From Chitinophagales bacterium (GTDB lineage Bacteria > Bacteroidota > Bacteroidia > Chitinophagales > Chitinophagaceae), in the NCBI GenBank assembly GCA_026931325.1, contig JAIXLO010000126.1:62001-126000 (forward strand): a stretch of 64,000 nt of DNA, read 5' to 3'. The notes below the pieces were generated by a model. That model searched no databases. It saw only the letters and a program-made list of their open reading frames with translations, and was not told the origin of the DNA. Numbering within the stretch: the first letter of the stretch is position 1; each line of letters opens with the position of its first letter. Below, in pieces: positions 52,873 to 61,194 of the stretch. The translations under genes and the position numbers were made by a program.

Positions 52873-53456
52873 AACACTAATTAAGTAACTGTTAAAGCTC
52901 TTAGCTTCCGAAGAGTCTCCCTTACATTGCTTTGCACAAAAGCCTGAAAAGAACACTCTATAAAGACGAAATAATAATTACAAAAATGATATAGAAGATA
53001 AAATTGCTGACAGCTTTTAGATTTAAAAAATTGAAACATTTAAAATAAAAAATCCTTTTACCAAAATGGTATTTTTTTCTAAAAAAAATATTTAAATAAG
53101 CAAAAATTCAATCAAAAAACAGCCCCCTTAGTTACGACTTATTTTGCATATTTTAACAAATTTCTGTAAAAAATCTTTCTGCACATTTTTTGTGTATAAA
53201 ACACAAATTTTTACTAATAACTTTTGTATATTGTGAAAAAGTACAGAGTAAGTGTGAAATAAATAAGTTTTTCCCTGAATTAAAATGTTAATTAGTGTGC
53301 AATAAAAACTCTTTGAAAAAATTTTTTACTACTCATTTTCTGTACCATATTCGCTTTACAATCTTGTTTTAGAAAAATTTTTAAAAAATTTCTTTAACTA
53401 AGAAAGAGCTATATAAAAGAACAATTACTAACCACTTTAAGATATTATAACTAACG
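52873..53456. other. 584-base intergenic region before dnaB
   Basis: It contains repeat copy B (52911-52972) and about 480 very AT-rich bases with no ORF of note. I found no unambiguous promoter box, but AACTTTTG near 53220 and TTTG near 53313 are candidates. A near-palindrome of A and T runs lies at 53371-53392. No RNA gene was recognised. Confidence 0.5.
52911..52972 (+). repeat. Dispersed hairpin repeat, copy B
   Basis: Same orientation as copy A and about 750 bases away. GCTTTGCACAAAAGC (52929-52943) and GAACACTCT (52951-52959) are identical to copy A; left arm AGAGTCT is one base off a perfect partner. It carries an extra ACATT before the core, as in the copies near 60.9 kb. Confidence 0.75.
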
Positions 53457-55016
53457 ATGGAAATCATAGGAAACCTTGGACGAGAAAATAAAAAAAGAAG
53501 AAAGAGTTCCATAGATTTAAACACTATGGTTTATGGTAAAATTCCACCTCAAGCAAGAGAATTAGAAGAAGCTGTTTTAGGTGCAATAATGCTTGAGAAA
53601 AGTGCATTTGATTCTGTAAAAGATGTAAACCTAAAACCAGAATGTTTTTATGTAGAAGCTCATCAACTTATTTTTAAAGCAATGCAGGATATGCAACAAC
53701 AAAGCATTCCTATTGATATTTTAACAGTTGTTGAAGAACTAAAGAGAAAAGAACAATTAGATATTGTAGGTGGACCTTATTTTATAACTAAACTTACCAA
53801 TACAGTTGTTAGCACAGCTAATATTGAAGCACATGCAAGAATTATTTTACAAAAATTTATTCAAAGAGAATTGATAAGAATAAGTGGTGAAATTATTGGA
53901 GATGCTTATGAAGATAGTACTGATGTTTTTGATTTATTAGATGACAGCGAAAAGAAAATGTTTGACATCACCAATAATTATTTAAAGAAGAATTTTGAAG
54001 ATATAGGAACTGTTTTAGCAACTACTATAAATCGTATTGATAATTTAAGAACTAAAAATGATACAATAAGTGGTGTAACAAGTGGCTTTACATCTTTAGA
54101 TAATGTAACTTATGGATGGCAACCTACTGACTTAATTATTTTAGCAGCAAGGCCAGCAATGGGTAAAACAGCTTTTGCATTAAACCTTGCACGTAATGCA
54201 GCATTAAATCCTGTAAAGCCTGTACCAGTTGGTTTTTTTAGCCTTGAAATGAGTGCTGGTCAATTGGTACAACGTATTCTAAGTGCAGAAAGTGAAATTG
54301 AATTAAGAAAAATTTCAAGAGGAGAATTAGATGATAATGAATATAAACAATTACATGAAAAAGGGATTAAACGTTTAGAAACTGCTCCATTATATATTGA
54401 TGACACTGCAGCTTTGAACATATTTGAATTTAGAGCAAAAGCAAGAAGATTAGTAAACAAATACAATGTAGGACTAATTATAATTGATTATTTACAATTA
54501 ATGAGTAGTACTGGAGAAAATAGAAATACAAATAGAGAGCAAGAAATTTCAACTATATCAAGAAACTTAAAAGCTTTAGCCAAAGAACTTAATATTCCAA
54601 TTATAGCATTATCTCAATTAAGTCGTGCTGTTGAAAGTAGAAAAGAAAGTAAGATGCCTCAATTGAGTGATTTAAGAGAATCTGGTGCAATAGAGCAAGA
54701 TGCTGATATGGTTATGTTTATTTATAGAAGTGAATATTATGGTGTAACACAAGATCCTTTAGGAGAATCAAATAAAGATTTAACAGAATTAAAAATAGCT
54801 AAACATCGTAATGGTAGTTTAGACACAATTAAGTTAAAAGCCAATCTTTCAATTCAAAAATTTGAAGTATGGAATGAAATACATACTCCTTTTAAACCTT
54901 TAGGCTCTTCTGCAAATATTTCTAATCAAGAAGGAGGCCGTTTCTTTATTCAAAATAGTAAAATGAATGATGAAAATTTTGATGCAGGATATGATAACGA
55001 TAAGCCTTTTGAATAA
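53457..55016 (+). CDS. dnaB: Replicative DNA helicase DnaB
   Basis: A 519-residue hexameric 5'-3' helicase that opens the replication fork. The N-terminal domain (about 25-130; PPQARELEEAVLGAIMLE) is followed by a linker and the RecA-like ATPase: Walker A ARPAMGKTAFALN, Walker B LIIIDYLQLM, a sensor block ALSQLSRAVE and arginine-finger region KHRNGSLDTIKL. No intein is present. It begins an uninterrupted stretch toward the M16 pair but is 83 bases from the next gene. Confidence 0.96.
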   Translation: MEIIGNLGRENKKRRKSSIDLNTMVYGKIPPQARELEEAVLGAIMLEKSAFDSVKDVNLKPECFYVEAHQLIFKAMQDMQQQSIPIDILTVVEELKRKEQLDIVGGPYFITKLTNTVVSTANIEAHARIILQKFIQRELIRISGEIIGDAYEDSTDVFDLLDDSEKKMFDITNNYLKKNFEDIGTVLATTINRIDNLRTKNDTISGVTSGFTSLDNVTYGWQPTDLIILAARPAMGKTAFALNLARNAALNPVKPVPVGFFSLEMSAGQLVQRILSAESEIELRKISRGELDDNEYKQLHEKGIKRLETAPLYIDDTAALNIFEFRAKARRLVNKYNVGLIIIDYLQLMSSTGENRNTNREQEISTISRNLKALAKELNIPIIALSQLSRAVESRKESKMPQLSDLRESGAIEQDADMVMFIYRSEYYGVTQDPLGESNKDLTELKIAKHRNGSLDTIKLKANLSIQKFEVWNEIHTPFKPLGSSANISNQEGGRFFIQNSKMNDENFDAGYDNDKPFE

Positions 55017-55099
55017 TTTGTTATTATTAATAACAAATAAGTAGTGTTATTTGAGTTTTCTTTTTTAAGAAAGCAAGAGAAAAAATTTTATCTAAAATT

Positions 55100-56338
55100 A
55101 TGATTCAATACAATAGCTATACTTTATCGAATGGATTAAAATTATTAGTTCATGAAGATACAAGTACTCCAATGGCAGTTGTAGATATAATGTACAATGT
55201 TGGAGCAAAAGATGAAGAAAAAAATAAAACAGGATTTGCCCATTTATTTGAACATTTAATGTTTGGAGGAAGCATCAATATCCCTGTTTTTGATGAACCA
55301 TTACAAAGAGCAGGAGGTGAGAATAATGCTTACACAACAAATGATTTAACCAATTATTATTGCATATTACCTGCAAAAAATATAGAAACTGCTTTTTGGT
55401 TAGAAAGCGATAGAATGTTAAGTCTTGCTTTTGATAAAAAAAGTTTAGAAGTTCAGAGAAAAGTTGTTTGTGAAGAATTTAAAGAACACTATATCAATAA
55501 ACCTTATGGAGATATTTGGCATAAGATGAGAGATTTGGCTTATGAAGTACATCCTTATAAATGGATGACTATTGGAAAAGAATTAAGTCATATAGAAAAT
55601 GCTACAATGGAAGAAGTAAAAGAATTCTTCTTCAAATTTTATCAACCCAACAATGCTATTTTAGTAGTTGCAGGAAATGTTGAAACAAATAAAATAATTC
55701 AATTAGCAGAAAAGTGGTTTGGCAATATTCCTTCAGGAAAAAAATATGAACGTAACTTACCAATAGAGCCAAAGCAAAAACAAGCAAAATTTTCAGAAAT
55801 AAAAGCTGATGTCCCTTTAGATGCTATCATTAAAACCTGGCATATTGATGCACGTTTAACAAAAGGCTATTATGCAGCAGATTTAATTACAGAAATTTTT
55901 GGTGGAGGAAATTCATCTCGTTTGTTTCAATCGTTGGTAAAGGAAAAACAATTATTTTCAGATATTACATGTTTTCATTTTGGTTCTATAGAACCTGGAT
56001 TATTAACTATTGAAGGAAAACTTATAAAAGGTGTAAAAATGATTGATGCAGAAAAAGCTATTGAAGAGGAAATTGAAAAATTGACAACAGAACAAATAAA
56101 TAATAAAGAATTACAAAAAGTAAAAAACAGAACAGAGAGTGTAATAACTTTTGAAGATATAAGTTTAATGAGTAGAGCTAATAATTTGGCTTTATACGAA
56201 TTGTTAGGAGATGCAGATTTAATAAATAAAGAATTAGAAAAATATCAAGAAATTACTGAAGCTGATATTTTACAATATGCTCAAACAATTTTTGATAAAA
56301 ACAATAGTAACACCATACATTATTATAGCATTCAATAA
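55100..56338 (+). CDS. M16-family zinc peptidase, catalytic subunit
   Basis: A 412-residue insulinase-family protease with the inverted zinc motif HLFEH (H48, E51, H52) in GFAHLFEHLMFGG; the third ligand lies about 75 residues later in the VCEEFKEHY region. No signal peptide is apparent, so it may be cytoplasmic, or exported by another route. It is followed after 33 bases by a second M16 gene without the zinc motif. The pair matches a two-subunit (alpha/beta) peptidase such as the mitochondrial processing type. Substrates are unknown. Confidence 0.9.
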   Translation: MIQYNSYTLSNGLKLLVHEDTSTPMAVVDIMYNVGAKDEEKNKTGFAHLFEHLMFGGSINIPVFDEPLQRAGGENNAYTTNDLTNYYCILPAKNIETAFWLESDRMLSLAFDKKSLEVQRKVVCEEFKEHYINKPYGDIWHKMRDLAYEVHPYKWMTIGKELSHIENATMEEVKEFFFKFYQPNNAILVVAGNVETNKIIQLAEKWFGNIPSGKKYERNLPIEPKQKQAKFSEIKADVPLDAIIKTWHIDARLTKGYYAADLITEIFGGGNSSRLFQSLVKEKQLFSDITCFHFGSIEPGLLTIEGKLIKGVKMIDAEKAIEEEIEKLTTEQINNKELQKVKNRTESVITFEDISLMSRANNLALYELLGDADLINKELEKYQEITEADILQYAQTIFDKNNSNTIHYYSIQ

Positions 56339-56371
56339 AAACTTTTTAAAGAAACAATTTTAATTTTAGCA

Positions 56372-57652
56372 ATGTTGAACAGAAAACAATCTCCAGATAT
56401 ATTTAATGCAGTAGATTTTGATTTAAAGCTAAACCCTTATCAGCATTTTACTTTAGATAATGGCACATCAGTTTATACTATTGATGGAGGAACACAAGAA
56501 GTTTTACAAATAGAATTTATTTTTTACGCAGGTAATTGGTATGAAGAAAAAAATATTGTTGCAGCTACAACTAATTACTTATTAAAGAATGGAACAAAAA
56601 ATAAAAATGCATTTGATATAGATGAACATTTTGCATTTTATGGAGCTTACTTAAATCGTAATTGTTATAATGAAACATCTACAGTTACACTTCATACCTT
56701 ATCTAAAAACTTACAACATCTTTTACCAGCAATAGCAGAATTATTTACTGAAAGTATTTTACCAGAAAATGAATTGGATATTTATAAAAAAAATCAAATT
56801 CAACGATTAAAAGTTAATTTAAAAAAATGTGATTTTATTGCTAATAGATTAATTGATGAATACATTTATGGCATACATCACCCTTATGGAAAATATACAT
56901 CAACCTTAGATTATAATAATTTAGAAAGAGATGAATTATTGGAATTTTATAACCAATATTACACTCATGGAAAATGTTTAATTTTTATTGCAGGGAAATT
57001 ACCTTCTAATATTCAGGAACAATTAAACACTTATTTTGGTAAGCTACCTTTTAACCCTAATAAAAATTTTACCAAAGAATATCATACAGCAAGTGCAAAT
57101 TCTAAAAAACAATTTATTATAAATGATGAAAATGGAGTACAGGGAGCTATTCGTATTGCAAGAAAATTTCCTAATAAACATCATCCAGATTATACAAAAG
57201 CACAAGTTTTAAATAATATTTTAGGTGGTTATTTTGGAAGCCATTTAATGAAAAATATTAGAGAGGATAAAGGCTATACCTATGGAATTTATTCTTATAT
57301 ACAAAATCATATTCACGATACTGCATGGATGATAAGTACTGAAGCAGGAAAAGATGTATGTGAAGCAACCATAGAAGAAACTTATAAAGAAATGAATTTA
57401 TTAACTAAAGAACTTATTAGTAATGATGAATTAGCTTTGGTTAAAAATTACATGATAGGAAATTTGTTAGGTACATTAGATGGACCATTTCAAATAATGC
57501 CAAGATGGAGAAATTATATTTTAAGTAACTTGGACGAAAATTATTTTTACAATTCAATACAAACAATAAAAACAATTAGTGCTGAAGAAATTCAAGCATT
57601 AGCAAAAAAATATTTAAACCCAGAAGATTTTTATGAGCTAACAGTTATTTAA
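56372..57652 (+). CDS. M16-family peptidase, non-catalytic partner
   Basis: A 426-residue M16 fold with the HxxEH zinc motif lost: the corresponding stretch reads TNYLLKNGTKNKNAFDIDEH. It retains the C-terminal Arg-Tyr-rich block (NIREDKGYTYGIYSYIQNH) that helps hold substrate in the catalytic half of the pair. It is the probable structural subunit for the preceding gene. Twelve bases separate it from the small membrane-protein gene downstream. Confidence 0.88.
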   Translation: MLNRKQSPDIFNAVDFDLKLNPYQHFTLDNGTSVYTIDGGTQEVLQIEFIFYAGNWYEEKNIVAATTNYLLKNGTKNKNAFDIDEHFAFYGAYLNRNCYNETSTVTLHTLSKNLQHLLPAIAELFTESILPENELDIYKKNQIQRLKVNLKKCDFIANRLIDEYIYGIHHPYGKYTSTLDYNNLERDELLEFYNQYYTHGKCLIFIAGKLPSNIQEQLNTYFGKLPFNPNKNFTKEYHTASANSKKQFIINDENGVQGAIRIARKFPNKHHPDYTKAQVLNNILGGYFGSHLMKNIREDKGYTYGIYSYIQNHIHDTAWMISTEAGKDVCEATIEETYKEMNLLTKELISNDELALVKNYMIGNLLGTLDGPFQIMPRWRNYILSNLDENYFYNSIQTIKTISAEEIQALAKKYLNPEDFYELTVI

Positions 57653-57664
57653 AAATAATAAAAA

Positions 57665-58027
57665 ATGCAGCAATTTATTTCTAAAACCCTAATAACATCA
57701 GCAGCAGTAATAATTGTATCATTTTTAATTAGTGGTGTAAAGATAGATAGTGCAACAACTGCTATAATGGTTGCTGTAGTTTTAGGTTTATTAAACACTT
57801 TTATAAAACCTATACTTATTATTCTTACAATACCAATAACTGTATTTACATTAGGATTATTTTTGTTAGTAATTAATATTTTAATGGTAAAATGGGCAGC
57901 AGCTTTAGTGCCTGGTTTTACTGTAGAAAATTGGTGGGCTGCTTTATGGTTTAGTATTATTGTTTCTTTCATTTCTACATTTGTACAAAATATGATTAAA
58001 AACTCTGAAGAAGATAATGAACATTAA
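57665..58027 (+). CDS. Phage-holin-4-like small membrane protein (PF04020 type)
   Basis: A 120-residue protein with four membrane helices. The blocks VLGLLNTFIKPILIILTIPITVFTLGLF and NWWAALWFSIIVSFIS (quoted in part) are typical of the chromosomal family named Phage_holin_4_2. Despite the name it is not evidence of a prophage. The exact function is unknown. It follows the M16 pair closely and is 85 bases before dnaX. Confidence 0.85.
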   Translation: MQQFISKTLITSAAVIIVSFLISGVKIDSATTAIMVAVVLGLLNTFIKPILIILTIPITVFTLGLFLLVINILMVKWAAALVPGFTVENWWAALWFSIIVSFISTFVQNMIKNSEEDNEH

Positions 58028-58112
58028 TATTTAACTAATACAAATACAAAGAATTTAGTTTCTGAAAAATTTATACTCATTCATTTATTAGAAACTTACT
58101 ATATTGCCAATT

Positions 58113-59897
58113 ATGGATAAATTTATAGTCTCTGCCAGAAAATATAGACCTCAAACTTTTGATACTGTTGTGGGGCAGGAACATATAACCACTACTTTAA
58201 AAAATGCTATTAAGAATAATCAATTAGCTCATGCTTTTTTATTTTGCGGACCAAGAGGTGTTGGAAAAACAACTTGTGCAAGAATTTTAGCTAAAACTAT
58301 TAATTGTGAAAATATACAAGCTGATGGTGAAGCTTGCAATGAATGTGTTAGTTGTAGAAGTTTTAATGAGGGAGCTTCTTTAAATATTCATGAATTAGAT
58401 GCAGCAAGTAATAATAGTGTAGAAGGCATCAGAACATTAATAGAGCAAGTACGTTTTGCACCACAATCAGGTAAATATAAAGTATATATTGTAGATGAGG
58501 TTCATGCTTTAAGCCTTGCAGCTTTTAATGCATTTTTAAAAACATTAGAAGAACCGCCACCTTATGCAATATTTATTTTAGCTACTACAGAAAAACATAA
58601 AATTACTGCTACTATTTTAAGCAGATGTCAAATTTTTGATTTTAAAAGAATTACAACTAATGATATAGTAGAGCATTTACAAGAAATAATAGAAAAAGAA
58701 AAAGTAAATGCTGAGCAAGATGCTTTGCAAGTAATTGCACAGAAAAGTGAAGGTTGCATGAGAGATGCTTTAAGCATCTTAGATAAAATAGTAAGCTTTA
58801 CAAATGGAGAAGTTACTTATGCCAATACTTTAGAGCATTTGAATGTTTTAGATCATGATTATTATTTTAAAATATTAGAAAGTTTACAAAAACAAGACCT
58901 TGCAGCAACTATGTTGCTGTATGATGAAATAAACAGAAAAGGATTTGAAGGAGATATTGTATTAAATGGTTTTGCAGAATTTATTAGAAATATTTTAGTA
59001 TGTAAAGATGAAAAAGCTGTTGCTTTATTAGATGTAGTTGCAGGTTTACAAGAAAAATATAAAGATGTTGCACAAAAAATAAGTTTATCATATTTAATTA
59101 GTGCATTGAATATTTTAAATGAAGCTGAAATAAATTTTAAACTTGCAAGAAACAAAAGGTTACATATTGAACTTACTTTGATAAAACTAAACTTTCTTCA
59201 ACAAGCTATAACACTTGCTGTTGATGAAAATGGAGCAGTTGTAAAAAAAAAACAAATTGATAATAAAGCAACATTACAATTTAAACCAATAGTAGCTTTA
59301 CCAGTAAAAATAAAACCCATAAAACCACCAACAGAAGAATCAAAGTTTTATGTGCAAGAACCAACGATAAAGCAAGAAAAAATTATTAAACCAACAACCA
59401 AAACTTCTAATAATACTCAACCAAAAGTAAATACCAAGCAACCCAACTTATTAGAAGTTTTAAGAGAAAAAGCAAAAGGGAAATATACAATTTCTGAAGT
59501 ACTTGAAGCAGAATCTTTAGAAATGAATAAGCTTAAAGAATGTTGGAATAAATATACTGAAAAACTTAAAAAACAAACTAATAAACACTCAACAATTAAA
59601 ACATTTGAGTTAGCTGAAATTGAAATAGAAAATGAGCAAATTTTTAAAGTAAAAGTTTCGGCAATAACACAACAAAAATTTATTGAGCAAGAAAAAATGT
59701 TTGTTTTAGAAGATATTCAAAATACATTTAACAATAAAGGAATAAACTTTACTGTATGCTTAAATGAAAATGTTGAGCAAGAAACAATACCTTTGTATAT
59801 GAAATTAACAAGCAAACAAAAGTATGAACGACTTGTTCAACAAAATCCGTTAATTGAAGAATTTAAAAACAAACTAAACTTAGGATTAGAATCTTAA
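58113..59897 (+). CDS. dnaX: DNA polymerase III subunit gamma/tau
   Basis: The clamp-loader ATPase, 594 residues from the chosen ATG. It has Walker A GPRGVGKTT, a four-Cys zinc module (CEN, CNECVSC), Walker B IVDEVHALS, the SRC block ILSRCQIFDFKRI and AAA+ domain III. The C-terminal 200 residues are Lys-rich and would form the tau extension contacting DnaB and Pol III. The start at 58113 (MDKFIVSARKYRPQTF) matches the family better than TTG at 58104. No programmed-frameshift A-run was noticed within the AAA+ domain. Confidence 0.94.
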   Translation: MDKFIVSARKYRPQTFDTVVGQEHITTTLKNAIKNNQLAHAFLFCGPRGVGKTTCARILAKTINCENIQADGEACNECVSCRSFNEGASLNIHELDAASNNSVEGIRTLIEQVRFAPQSGKYKVYIVDEVHALSLAAFNAFLKTLEEPPPYAIFILATTEKHKITATILSRCQIFDFKRITTNDIVEHLQEIIEKEKVNAEQDALQVIAQKSEGCMRDALSILDKIVSFTNGEVTYANTLEHLNVLDHDYYFKILESLQKQDLAATMLLYDEINRKGFEGDIVLNGFAEFIRNILVCKDEKAVALLDVVAGLQEKYKDVAQKISLSYLISALNILNEAEINFKLARNKRLHIELTLIKLNFLQQAITLAVDENGAVVKKKQIDNKATLQFKPIVALPVKIKPIKPPTEESKFYVQEPTIKQEKIIKPTTKTSNNTQPKVNTKQPNLLEVLREKAKGKYTISEVLEAESLEMNKLKECWNKYTEKLKKQTNKHSTIKTFELAEIEIENEQIFKVKVSAITQQKFIEQEKMFVLEDIQNTFNNKGINFTVCLNENVEQETIPLYMKLTSKQKYERLVQQNPLIEEFKNKLNLGLES

Positions 59898-59951
59898 AAA
59901 CATTGTACACATAATTTTAAAAAATAAATATCTACTCCCTTCTTTTATATT

Positions 59952-60647
59952 ATGGAATATAACACACAAAGAAACACTATGCACATGAGAGAATATGGCA
60001 GACATATTCAAAAAATGATTGAGTATCTACTTACAATAGAAGACAGAGAAAAAAGAAATCAACAGGCAAAAGCTGTAATAGAATTAATGGGATTTTTAAA
60101 TCCACATTTAAGAAATGTTGAAAATTTCAGACACATGTTGTGGGATCATTTATTTGTTATAAGCAATTTTAAATTAGATGTTGATAGCCCATATCCTATA
60201 CCTCAAAAAGAAACTTATAAAGAAAAAGGAGAAAGATTACAATATCCAAAACGTTATCCTAAATATGCTCATTTAGGAAAAAACTTAGAGATTGTTATTG
60301 AAAAAGCAATGGCTGAAGAAAACCCAGAAAAGAAAATTGGCTTTGCAAATTCTATTGCATATTATATGAAATTATCTTATAGCAACTGGCATAAAGAATT
60401 GGCACACGATGATGTTATACGTGCCGAACTGAATGAAATTACAGGTGGTGAATTAGAGTTTAGTAATACACCATACATAAAACATAGAAACCAAAATTTT
60501 GAGAGAAATGATTATGGTCGAAGTGGAAATAACCAACAAAGACGGCAAAACTTTGGTAGTAGAAATAACAGAAATAACTCTAACAGAAATAATAGAAATG
60601 GAAATAGAAACAATGGCAATAATAGAAGCTTTAAAAAAAGATATTAA
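59952..60647 (+). CDS. DUF4290 family protein
   Basis: A 231-residue protein of the Bacteroidota family DUF4290: a helical N-terminal domain (MREYGRHIQKMIEYLL, AVIELMGFLNPHLRNVENF) up to about residue 175, and then a tail of Asn, Arg, Gly and Gln (residues 185-231) ending KKRY. The tail resembles RNA-binding low-complexity regions. Function unknown. It is 54 bases downstream of dnaX and may be co-transcribed. Confidence 0.87.
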   Translation: MEYNTQRNTMHMREYGRHIQKMIEYLLTIEDREKRNQQAKAVIELMGFLNPHLRNVENFRHMLWDHLFVISNFKLDVDSPYPIPQKETYKEKGERLQYPKRYPKYAHLGKNLEIVIEKAMAEENPEKKIGFANSIAYYMKLSYSNWHKELAHDDVIRAELNEITGGELEFSNTPYIKHRNQNFERNDYGRSGNNQQRRQNFGSRNNRNNSNRNNRNGNRNNGNNRSFKKRY

Positions 60648-60687
60648 TTGTTGAAGTGTAAATACAAATTTTTTTTATTGAATTATA

Positions 60688-60729
60688 TTCGTCTCCGCAG
60701 AGTGTTCTTTTTAGGCTTCTGTTTAAAGA
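60688..60729 (-). repeat. Dispersed hairpin repeat, copy C (inverted)
   Basis: Reverse complement contains AAGCCTAAAAAGAACACTCT and a GA.ACGAA tail, matching copies A and B after their inner stem. The inner stem is decayed. Confidence 0.7.
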
Positions 60730-60764
60730 TAAAATACTCAGTCGATAATTAGTATTCAATCCAG

Positions 60765-60792
60765 ATTAAGCGATAGAATCATAAACAGTCTT
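60765..60792 (+). repeat. Direct repeat in spacer, first copy
   Basis: ATTAAG..ATAGAATCATAAAC.GTCTT occurs here and at 60979-61005, about 214 bases apart, suggesting a duplicated segment containing the repeat units. Confidence 0.6.
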
Positions 60793-60856
60793 AGTAATAC
60801 GAAAACTAATCTATATTTCTAATGCAGAATCTGTGTTCAATGATATTAGTTTCACT

Positions 60857-60892
60857 GGATTGCTTCGGGCAAAAGCCCTCGCAAAGACGATA
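60857..60892 (+). repeat. REP-like unit, copy D
   Basis: GGATTGCTTCGGGCAAAAGCC followed by CTCGCAAAGACGATA. The CGGGC/GCCC part forms a short stem. It shares ATTGCTT, AAAAGCC and AAAGACGA with copy B. Confidence 0.6.
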
Positions 60893-60936
60893 AAGAAAAG
60901 CGAAGAACCCTCAGTCAGTAACGAAATGATCCTTCT

Positions 60937-60971
60937 CATCGTCATTGCGAGTCATAGACGAAGCAATCTTC
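60937..60971 (-). repeat. REP-like unit, copy E (inverted to D)
   Basis: The reverse complement, AGATTGCTTCG...CTCGCAATGACGATG, aligns with copy D. D and E face each other about 45 bases apart, as in paired REP units. Confidence 0.6.
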
Positions 60972-60978
60972 ATCTCAA

Positions 60979-61005
60979 ATTAAGTTATAGAATCATAAAC
61001 GTCTT
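60979..61005 (+). repeat. Direct repeat in spacer, second copy
   Basis: Second copy of the 60765-60792 segment, with two substitutions and one deletion. Confidence 0.6.
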
Positions 61006-61050
61006 CAACAAATTGACACTCTGCCGTAAATTAATATTAAATTCACTAAT

Positions 61051-61109
61051 ACCTCAGAGTTCCTTACCTATACTCAATGCTATGCAAGGAGGCTCTTTAG
61101 AAACGAAGA
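61051..61109 (+). repeat. Degenerate dispersed repeat, copy F
   Basis: CAGAGTTCCTTACC, then AATGCTATGCAAGGAGGCTCTTTAGAAACGAAGA. It matches the AGAGTCTCCCTTAC...ATTGCT..GC...CTCT.TA.A.ACGAA frame of copy B but lacks the AAAAGC core. Confidence 0.4.
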
Positions 61110-61194
61110 TTTTGATTTTATTTGAAGAAAAAACCAACCATTTTTAACCACATTGCCTTAATTTTATTGGTAAAGAAATAAATCAACAAAATCC

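Larger units (their letters stand above)
60648..61194. other. 547-base spacer filled with repeat remnants
   Basis: Lies between the convergent DUF4290 and gldB-like genes. It carries one inverted copy of the 52-kb repeat, a facing pair of ATTGCTTCG...GCAAAGACGA-type units, a degenerate sixth copy, and a 27-base direct repeat (60765-60792 and 60979-61005). The higher GC content of the units stands out. A 104-residue ORF across it is considered spurious. Confidence 0.65.

Noticed and set aside
53371-53392. A/T-run near-palindrome before dnaB as an operator
   Set aside because: Expected by chance in sequence this AT-rich; no second copy or known motif.
55017-55037. TTTGTTATTA/TAATAACAAA palindrome after dnaB as a terminator
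   Set aside because: Pure AT stem with no T-run following it in the right place; too weak to call.
57665-58027. Prophage holin
   Set aside because: The family name is misleading; this chromosomal membrane protein has no phage genes nearby.
60833-61147. 104-residue plus-strand ORF in the spacer before the gldB-like gene
   Set aside because: It runs through REP-like repeat units, has no start signal, and its composition reflects the repeats. No recognisable domain.
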